DNA of 19,746 bases, from the NCBI GenBank assembly GCA_004556055.1, contig SFIW01000042.1:1-19746 (forward strand), read 5' to 3'. The translations under genes were made by a program, and so were the position numbers. A model generated the notes under the pieces. It saw only the letters and a program-made list of their open reading frames with translations. It was not told the DNA's origin and searched no databases. Each line of letters starts with the position of its first letter. The first letter of the stretch is position 1. This document shows positions 15,042 to 19,746 of the stretch, piece by piece. Origin of the DNA: Planctomycetaceae bacterium. Lineage in GTDB: Bacteria > Planctomycetota > Planctomycetia > Pirellulales > Thermoguttaceae.

Positions 15042-15947
15042 CTATTCCTGGCGAAATTTCGCCCAGTCGACTCCGAGTTTGCGCATCCTTGCGCGGAGGG
15101 TGTACGGGTTGATCGCCAGTAGCGCGGCGGCCCCGTTCTTTCCTTCGACGACGCCTTTGGCGAGTCGCAACGCGGCTTCGATGTGGGCGCGCGCGTTTTC
15201 GTCGAGGGTCGGAAAGGGAGCGTCTTTTCCGAGGTCGCCCGACGCCGCCGCGAGGAATTGCGCGGAGTCGGGGCGCGCGGCTGAAGGACGCTGCGGCGGT
15301 TGAGGCGTCGGTTCGGGGTCGGGACCGAAGAATCCGCGCTTTGCGGCGAAACGTGCGGCGCGACGGAGTCCGTCGAGGTTGTCGGGCCATTCGCGTTTTG
15401 CGAGGAATTCAATCTCCTGGAGTTCGACGCGTCGTGGCCATGCGCCGAGTCTGAGCGCGGCGTCGTCGAGGAAGAGCTGCGCGAGGAGCGGTAGTTCGTC
15501 TTTGCGCTCGCGCAGCGCGGGGAGCTCGATCAGGGAGGCGGCGAGGAACGCGAGGGTTTCGCGCGGAAAATTGCGGTCGCGGACGAGATCGCCGTAGGGA
15601 GTCTCAGAGGAGGCGACAAGGAGGAAGGGAAGCGCGTTTTCCATTGCGGCGCCGACGATTCGTCGGGCGTACCTCTTAGGAACGCGCTCCAATTCGCTCA
15701 AATAGAGGACGCGTCCGAAGAAGAGTTCGCGTTCTTCGCAGAGTCGCGTCCATTCTTCTTTTTTTAGTCGCGAGGCGCGCAGGGACTGAAAAGGGCGATT
15801 CGCGTCCTTAGCGATCTTCCGCGCGAGGGTCTCCTTGCCGACTCCCTTTTCGCCGTTGAGAAAGACGGGAATCTGCCGCAGGGCGGCGTCGGCGGCGCGT
15901 TGACACGCGTTCTCTAAAGCGCCATACGCGCCGATAAACCTTCCCAT
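15042..15947 (-). CDS. Degenerate sigma54-activator-like AAA+ protein with a Fis-type HTH
   Basis: The protein has the layout of a bacterial enhancer-binding protein but is only 301 residues long. Walker A is GEKGVGKE (32-39). The Walker B region reads GRVLYLSELERVP (78-90), with Ser where the family has Asp. Only about 38 residues separate the two, so the loop with the sigma54-contacting GAFTGA motif is missing. The later LPALRERKDELPLL stretch (142-155) is typical. A Pro-rich linker leads to a Fis-like HTH at about 254-293 (NGAAALLAINPYTLRARMRKLGV). No receiver or sensor domain is present. It probably binds DNA but cannot activate sigma54 in the usual way. The ATG at 15947 follows AAGGAGG. 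It is first in the operon with the glycosidase. Confidence 0.85.
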   Translation of the reverse strand: MGRFIGAYGALENACQRAADAALRQIPVFLNGEKGVGKETLARKIAKDANRPFQSLRASRLKKEEWTRLCEERELFFGRVLYLSELERVPKRYARRIVGAAMENALPFLLVASSETPYGDLVRDRNFPRETLAFLAASLIELPALRERKDELPLLAQLFLDDAALRLGAWPRRVELQEIEFLAKREWPDNLDGLRRAARFAAKRGFFGPDPEPTPQPPQRPSAARPDSAQFLAAASGDLGKDAPFPTLDENARAHIEAALRLAKGVVEGKNGAAALLAINPYTLRARMRKLGVDWAKFRQE

Positions 15948-15982
15948 ATTTCCTCCTTAACGGTAGTCGCTCAAACGAAGCC

Positions 15983-16011
15983 ATTATAAGGCGCGGCGCG
16001 AGTAGCGTCAA
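15983..16011 (-). promoter_or_regulatory. Sigma70-type promoter of the regulator-glycosidase-Smr operon
   Basis: TTGACG (16011-16006) and a perfect TATAAT (15988-15983) are separated by 17 bp on the minus strand, about 35 bases upstream of the ATG at 15947. No -24/-12 sigma54 promoter was seen. Confidence 0.8.
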
Positions 16012-16081
16012 CGGCGCAGGCCGATTCAGGATATAGGGAATATAACGGCGTCGAGAAAGGGGCGCGAGATAGAAAATAGGG

Positions 16082-16110
16082 TTGTCAAACTAGGCAATAT
16101 AGGTTATATT
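16082..16110 (+). promoter_or_regulatory. Sigma70-type promoter of tatC
   Basis: TTGTCA (16082-16087) and TATATT (16105-16110) are separated by exactly 17 bp, about 85 bases before the tatC ATG. It is divergent from the operon promoter at 15983-16011, with the -35 boxes about 70 bp apart, enough room for a shared regulator site. Confidence 0.72.
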
Positions 16111-16195
16111 AACGAGGTAAATCAAGTAAATCGGAGGCGCGTCTTCGGCGCGAGTCCGCGTTTCGCGCTCCTTAAGCATATGAGTAGGTCTGAAA

Positions 16196-17347
16196 ATGCC
16201 GCGTACAAAAAAAGACGAGGATCTCTTCAATCAATCCTCGATGTCCTTTCTAGAGCATCTTGACGAACTTAGGACGTGTCTGATCGGCGCGATCCTCTGC
16301 GTTGCCGTTGGGTTAGTCGTCGCGGTCATTCCTCTCGGCTTCTGTCCGTCTCTGACGTCGATCGCGGTGGAATACGTTCAGCGGCCTCTGAAGAAATCGC
16401 TGGAAACGTACCATATCCTTCAATCGCAGCGTCAACTAGAAAAAAAGAGCCGCGAACTTCGCGAACTCGGTTACGACGACGAGATCGCGTCCGCGCCCGC
16501 GAAGTTGCACATGACCGCGCGCGCGTTCTATATCTTCCCGAAAGATCTCGAAACGCTCCGCAGCGCGGGGGTTCCGACGACGGCGGGGACGTCCCTTCCC
16601 GCGGAAGAGCTCGCGCGTCGCAATCGTCTGCGAATGGTCGACAACTTTGGGTCGTATAAAGACGAACTGATCACGCAGACGAGTTTGAGCGCAAACGGTT
16701 CGGAGAACGAACCGACGATGATCCTCCTCTGGGAGAAGCTTGGCGACGATTCGCGCTCTAAGACGCGCGCCCTCTCCGTGCAAGAGTCCTTCATCATCTT
16801 CTTGAAGACGGCGCTCTTTTTGGGAATCGTTATCGGAAGTCCCGGCGTCTTCTATTTCTTTTGGCGTTTCGTCGGCGCGGGTCTTTATCCGAACGAGAAG
16901 AAATACGTCTATCGATTTCTGCCGCTGAGCATCACCCTCTTCCTGATGGGATTCGCGCTGGCGTTCTTCGTCGTCTTCCAATTCATGCTGCAATTCCTCT
17001 TCCGCTTCAACGCGGGGATGGACATCGAGCCGGACACGCGCATTAGCGAATGGTTGAACTTCGCGCTTCTGATCCCGGTGGCGTTCGGCGCCGCGTTCCA
17101 ACTTCCCCTGGCGATGTTCGTGCTGGAGCGTCTTCGAATCTTCTCGATCAAGGTTTACTTGGAAAAGTGGCGCATCGCGATCTTCAGCGTCGCGTGTATG
17201 TCGATGATTATCACGCCCCCGGATCCATGGAGCATGCTCTTCATGCTCTCGTGCCTGATCTTCCTCTACTTTGGCGGGGTCTTGCTGTGTAAGATCTTCC
17301 CGCGTCCGAAGAGCGAATTCGACGACGATGAAGAATACGCGGACTGA
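16196..17347 (+). CDS. tatC: Sec-independent (Tat) translocase subunit TatC with an enlarged first periplasmic loop
   Basis: TatC is the membrane receptor for twin-arginine signal peptides. The 383 residues are far longer than the usual 250 or so. The N-terminal FLEHLDELR (18-26) is the signal-recognition region. TM1 is at about 28-48, then the other five segments at about 199-225, 241-268, 285-310, 326-341 and 345-365, with conserved PGVFYFFWRFVGAGLYPNEKK and ITPPDPWS. The extra length is a hydrophilic insertion of about 130 residues (roughly 65-195) in the first periplasmic loop, with a predicted helical charged part. The start is ATG 16196 with only a modest AGG upstream; M16 is an alternative. 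No tatA/tatB is adjacent. A strong terminator follows. Confidence 0.93.
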   Translation: MPRTKKDEDLFNQSSMSFLEHLDELRTCLIGAILCVAVGLVVAVIPLGFCPSLTSIAVEYVQRPLKKSLETYHILQSQRQLEKKSRELRELGYDDEIASAPAKLHMTARAFYIFPKDLETLRSAGVPTTAGTSLPAEELARRNRLRMVDNFGSYKDELITQTSLSANGSENEPTMILLWEKLGDDSRSKTRALSVQESFIIFLKTALFLGIVIGSPGVFYFFWRFVGAGLYPNEKKYVYRFLPLSITLFLMGFALAFFVVFQFMLQFLFRFNAGMDIEPDTRISEWLNFALLIPVAFGAAFQLPLAMFVLERLRIFSIKVYLEKWRIAIFSVACMSMIITPPDPWSMLFMLSCLIFLYFGGVLLCKIFPRPKSEFDDDEEYAD

Positions 17348-17373
17348 CGCCAGACCGAGTCCATCGCAAAAAG

Positions 17374-17408
17374 AAAGCCGCGAGCGAAAAGTCGTCGCGG
17401 CTTTTTTT
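17374..17408. terminator. Terminator after tatC, probably bidirectional
   Basis: AAAGCCGCGA (17374-17383) pairs perfectly with TCGCGGCTTT (17395-17404), with an 11-base loop and a run of T through 17408 on the plus strand. On the minus strand the stem is followed by CTTTTTG, so it can also stop the converging zinc-ribbon gene. Confidence 0.85.
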
Positions 17409-17438
17409 ATCGGCGCGTTTGAGCGTCGCGTTTTGAGA

Positions 17439-17666
17439 TTAGTGATGACAGCAATGACCGGAGCAGCAGCATGAATGGGCGCGTTCTCCGCCGCAGTCTT
17501 GTCCGCAAGGGGCGTTGGCGGCGGCGTGAGACGAAGAGGCGGGGGCGCTCATGAGTCTTCCGACGTCTTCGGAGGCGCATTGGGGACAGATCGGCTTTTC
17601 GGAAGCGCGAACGAGGAGTTCGAATGACGCGCCGCACTTTTTGCATTGAAATTCGTAAATAGGCAT
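17439..17666 (-). CDS. FmdB-family zinc-ribbon protein with a Cys/His-rich tail
   Basis: The 75 residues begin with the FmdB-type zinc ribbon MPIYEFQCKKCGASFELL, with metal ligands C8, C11, C27 and C30. This family is widespread and tied loosely to regulation of C1 metabolism, without a settled function. The last 25 residues are unusual: eight Cys and several His (ending in CCCSGHCCHH) could bind another metal ion. The ATG at 17666 follows GAGGT by 7 bases. It is preceded on the same strand by a possible 27-residue membrane peptide ending 5 bases earlier, and converges with tatC. Confidence 0.87.
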   Translation of the reverse strand: MPIYEFQCKKCGASFELLVRASEKPICPQCASEDVGRLMSAPASSSHAAANAPCGQDCGGERAHSCCCSGHCCHH

Positions 17667-17671
17667 ATGAG

Positions 17672-17755
17672 TTACCTCGGGAACTCCGCTCTCAGAAGCA
17701 AGAAGACGGAGAGGATGAAGATCGACATGGATAAAAAAACGCCGGCAACGCGCAT
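17672..17755 (-). CDS. Possible 27-residue hydrophobic peptide upstream of the zinc-ribbon gene
   Basis: The frame from ATG 17755 to TAA 17672 encodes one membrane-span-like stretch (VAGVFLSMSIFILSVFLLLR, residues 3-22) and ends AEFPR. Its last codons contain the Shine-Dalgarno of the zinc-ribbon gene, 5 bases before that ATG, which would suit translational coupling. Against it: no ribosome site precedes its ATG, it overlaps the terminator of the BON gene, and T-rich DNA gives hydrophobic peptides by chance. I rate it as possible only. Confidence 0.25.
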   Translation of the reverse strand: MRVAGVFLSMSIFILSVFLLLRAEFPR

Positions 17756-17770
17756 AGCGTCATCCGGCGT
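17733..17770 (-). terminator. Terminator after the BON-domain gene
   Basis: On the minus strand ACGCCGG (17770-17764) pairs with CCGGCGT (17745-17739), followed by a run of seven T. An inner ACGC/GCGT pair inside the loop gives a nested hairpin. It starts about 30 bases after the BON stop codon. Confidence 0.82.
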
Positions 17771-17802
17771 CGTGTTTTCAAATCCGCGAATTATCGGGGG
17801 TA

Positions 17803-18633
17803 TCAACGATACTGAGTCTTGTTGCGGAAGAGAGGCGAGAAGGGACCGTTCTGAGAACCGTCGTTGAAATCGAGCCACCAGTAACCGTCGTGCCACTGCA
17901 TCGTGACCTTACGCCATCCAAGGGGAGCTTCAGGATAGGGATAGAAGGGACCGATGTAAGGGAAGGCGCCCGCTTCATAATTCTTGGGATAAGCGACCTG
18001 CGAGTAGTTCGGATACTCGGCGTAGGAAGGCCAAGCGTAATTGGGGAGATTCGGCTGACCGTTCTGCATGGTCGGAGTCTGAGCGCCTTGAGGAGCGAAG
18101 TAATCGCTGGGGGAACGCGTAGCGGAAGTCGCGGCGTCGATCGGAGTTCCAACGGGCGCGCCGGTGTAGACGGGAGCGGACTCGACGACGGGCGCAGGAG
18201 CGGCGACTGGCGCAGGAGCGGCGACGACGTTTTCTTCAGCGCCATAGAGGACGGGAGCGGCGACGGTCGCTTGGACAGGACGAATGGCGCGAAGTCTTTC
18301 GCCAAAGGGCTCGGAATATTGAGGAGCGACCTCGGCGACCTGAGGAGTCGCGACTTCAGCCTCGACGACGGTCATGTTCTTATCGGAGACAGCGCGAACT
18401 TTCGGAATACGACGAACGAAATCGGCGATCGCCGCGCGATCCGCTTCCGAAGCGACTTCGCCTCGAAGACGCACCTTGCCCTCTTGGTAAGCAACTTGAA
18501 TATTGTATTGGGGATACTGCTGAGTGAGGCGCTGGGCTATTCTATTAGCCTCTTCCTGGTTGCCGGCATACAAGCTCGGAACGCCAAGAGCGATAAGTAA
18601 ACCGAAACAAATCGGCACGAACAAACGTCGCAT
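17803..18633 (-). CDS. Exported BON-domain protein with a Tyr/Pro/Trp-rich C-terminus
   Basis: The 276 residues begin with a Sec signal peptide (MRRLFVPICFGLLIALGVPS, likely cleavage near residues 23-24). One BON domain follows at about 25-92 (hallmark GKVRLRGEVASEADRAAI), a fold linked to membrane or phospholipid binding. A linker of about 90 residues rich in Ala, Pro and Val follows, then a C-terminal module at about 195-276 with YPNYSQVAYPKNYEAGAFPY, GPFYPYPEAPLGWRKV and DGYWWLDFND. I associate this module with exported planctomycete proteins; its function is unknown. The ATG at 18633 follows AGGAGG by 6-7 bases. It probably acts in the periplasm, and is alone in its transcript. Confidence 0.85.
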   Translation of the reverse strand: MRRLFVPICFGLLIALGVPSLYAGNQEEANRIAQRLTQQYPQYNIQVAYQEGKVRLRGEVASEADRAAIADFVRRIPKVRAVSDKNMTVVEAEVATPQVAEVAPQYSEPFGERLRAIRPVQATVAAPVLYGAEENVVAAPAPVAAPAPVVESAPVYTGAPVGTPIDAATSATRSPSDYFAPQGAQTPTMQNGQPNLPNYAWPSYAEYPNYSQVAYPKNYEAGAFPYIGPFYPYPEAPLGWRKVTMQWHDGYWWLDFNDGSQNGPFSPLFRNKTQYR

Positions 18634-19260
18634 GTTTTTCCTCCTGCCAAGATCCCTTTCCGCTCGCTAAACGACCGCCGCCGCTATGAGGCGTCGCCGT
18701 TTCAATCCTTCTCAGAGGCGCGCTTGCGAACCTTCGAGTGGAAGGAGAGTCGCAAACTCAAGCGCCGCGTGGTCGCGCTACGCGAACGAGCCGGATTGTC
18801 GTCGGATCTCAGAACTCGTGTTTGTAATAAAAATCGTAAACTCACTCCGAGGCGCGCCTATTCGATCTCGTCGTCAACGTCGCGCGTATCGACGCGTGAG
18901 ACGCCTGCGCTCGAAATGCGCGTATCGGCCGCCTTAGGCAATTATTCTATTCTATTTTCGGTACCGCCCGCGCAGTCACGCTCCGCCTAAGGAGCCCTAC
19001 CCTCGCGCGCAACTAGAACCCGGAATACTCCGGCTTCTTTCCCGCTGGATAGATTATCGTTGATTTTTCCCTCGGAATTCAACCGAAATCCCTTTTTTTT
19101 CCTTTTTCATAAAAAATTCTATGCGCGTTTTATCGGCGTCTCCTTCTATTCGGATTATAGCGCGAAGAGGAAGGCGTTCTTTCGTGAAAAATTTTCCTCA
19201 ATCACTCTTCAAAAAGTCGACCAAAACGTCCGCGCATACCCTCGACCAGTCGCGCGACCC
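18634..19260. other. Long intergenic region upstream of the BON gene, no gene recognised
   Basis: About 627 bp without a credible reading frame; the plus-strand frames at 18686-18990 and 19060-19308 lack ribosome sites and sensible composition. The part from 19040 is AT-rich. Small structures visible are an 8-bp inverted repeat CCTTAGGC / GCCTAAGG (18932-18939 and 18985-18992) enclosing an AT-rich stretch, and a CCGGA/TCCGG hairpin (19020-19033). A minus-strand TATAAT at 19159-19154 has no good -35. No tRNA, tmRNA, RNase P or SRP RNA was recognised. The BON promoter should lie here but I cannot place it. Confidence 0.4.
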
Positions 19261-19296
19261 AAAAAAAAGAACGACGTCTTCTTCAGACGCCGTCCT
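19261..19296 (-). terminator. Terminator after the repeat-protein gene
   Basis: On the minus strand AGGACGGCGTCT (19296-19285) pairs with AGACGTCGTTC (19279-19269), including G-U pairs, around a 5-base loop, followed by eight T. It lies 27 bases after the stop codon at 19323. Confidence 0.78.
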
Positions 19297-19322
19297 CTAA
19301 TCTCATAAGAACGACTTACGCG

Positions 19323-19746
19323 TCATCTGGCGCGTCCGCGCATCGAGCGGCGACTCTGATTGAACGCGACGACATATCCGACAGCGTCGTCCCACGTGGG
19401 AAGAACAGGTTTGACGGCGCCTTCGGGAGCTTCGCGACGACGCGGCGCGCGGTCGGTCGGCTCGTCGTTCCCCTCGACTTCGCGACGGCTACGGCGAGGA
19501 GCGCGGTCAACCGGTTCTTCAAAATCTTCGGCTTCGCGACGGCTACGGCGAGGAGCGCGGTCAACCGGTTCTTCAAAATCTTCGGCTTCACGACGGTTGC
19601 GGCGAGGAGCGCGGTCGACTGGTTCTTCAAAATCTTCGGCTTCACGACGGTTGCGGCGAGGAGCGCGGTCGACCGGTTCTTCAAAATCTTCGGCTTCACG
19701 ACGGTTACGGCGAGGAGCGCGGTCGACCGGTTCTTCAAAATCTTCG
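19323..19746 (-). CDS. C-terminal part of an Arg/Glu-rich repeat protein (5' end outside the window)
   Basis: The frame ending in TGA at 19325-19323 is open to the window edge, giving about 140 codons. It encodes tandem 18-residue repeats (RRNREAEDFEEPVDRAP-like; consensus unit NRREAEDFEEPVDRAPRR), then a C-terminal block with PTWDDAVGYVVAFNQSRRSM and ending RGRAR. The alternating acidic and basic clusters suggest a disordered region. The closing PTW(D/E)(D/E)A-(I/V)G motif resembles one I associate with planctomycete proteins of unknown function. A different frame (19316-19738) contains a start codon, but it gives a Leu/Ala/Lys product of unnatural composition and is rejected. The N-terminal domain is not visible, so no function can be given. 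Confidence 0.72.
   Translation of the reverse strand, partial: EDFEEPVDRAPRRNRREAEDFEEPVDRAPRRNRREAEDFEEPVDRAPRRNRREAEDFEEPVDRAPRRSRREAEDFEEPVDRAPRRSRREVEGNDEPTDRAPRRREAPEGAVKPVLPTWDDAVGYVVAFNQSRRSMRGRAR
19483..19746 (-). repeat. 54-bp in-frame tandem repeat, about 4.9 copies
   Basis: Copies start at 19483, 19537, 19591, 19645 and 19699, the last cut by the window end. They are nearly identical, differing at a few bases (for example GGCTACGG / GGTTGCGG / GGTTACGG). A diverged 48-bp copy precedes them at 19435-19482. Each copy encodes 18 residues of the partial CDS, so the array keeps the reading frame and copy number can change without a frameshift. Confidence 0.93.

Noticed and set aside
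15042..15947. Functional sigma54 activator
   Set aside because: The GAFTGA-bearing region is missing, Walker B is altered, and the nearby promoters are sigma70-type with no -24/-12 elements.
19060..19308. 82-codon plus-strand frame, Phe/Arg/Lys-rich
   Set aside because: It runs through the AT-rich gap and across a minus-strand terminator, with no ribosome site or recognisable feature.
19316..19738. 140-codon minus-strand frame with a KNRSTALLAVTVVKPKIL repeat
   Set aside because: It is the same tandem repeat read in a shifted frame; the frame ending at 19323 has the expected codon pattern and a plausible C-terminus.
19483..19746. CRISPR-like array
   Set aside because: The repeats are directly contiguous, with no unique spacers, and stay in reading frame, so this is a coding tandem repeat.

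Overview
This window most likely comes from a member of the Planctomycetota, probably an anaerobic or gut lineage; this is inferred from protein character, not from a marker gene. The evidence is a TatC with a very large insertion in its first periplasmic loop, a BON-domain protein whose Tyr/Pro/Trp-rich C-terminus I associate with planctomycetes, two secreted or low-complexity proteins of planctomycete type, and GCG/GAC/CGC-rich codon use that creates many long antisense shadow ORFs. Most of the window is ordinary chromosomal backbone. No rRNA, tRNA, CRISPR array or complete mobile element is visible.

Layout. At 1-125 there is a short fragment resembling the start of a TnpV-type transposon protein, lying just behind the guaA stop codon; the guaA 3' end is a known integration site. 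Then come guaA (-) and a divergent, unrecognised single-membrane-span protein (+, 2057-3013), which ends at a hairpin terminator able to work in both directions. Next is a compact minus-strand run: TPR protein, single-domain response regulator, menA, hisC, hisB. It links menaquinone and histidine synthesis to a signalling protein. Upstream of it, also on the minus strand, are a DEAD-box RNA helicase with a disordered N-terminal half of about 470 residues, a PfkB-type sugar kinase with a clear promoter, obgE and rpmA. A strong terminator separates rpmA from obgE, and rplU is absent. A planctomycete-type secreted protein (12319-13455) follows.

A second minus-strand operon reads: degenerate AAA+/Fis-type regulator, Tat-exported GH43-like glycosidase, small Smr protein. 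Its consensus sigma70 promoter lies about 70 bp from, and divergent to, an equally good promoter for tatC (+). The glycosidase carries a twin-arginine signal, so the exporter and a probable cargo are divergently arranged.

The right end holds an FmdB-type zinc-ribbon protein with a Cys/His tail, a possible 27-residue membrane peptide, the BON protein, about 630 bp of apparently non-coding DNA, and the C-terminal part of a gene running off the window with an in-frame 54-bp tandem repeat. For that last gene the correct frame is open to the window edge and is not the one with an in-window start codon.

I found no convincing new multi-gene system. The best leads are the guaA-linked transposon fragment, the regulator with its sigma54-contact region deleted beside a Tat cargo and tatC, the enlarged TatC loop, and the 18-residue repeat protein at the right edge.
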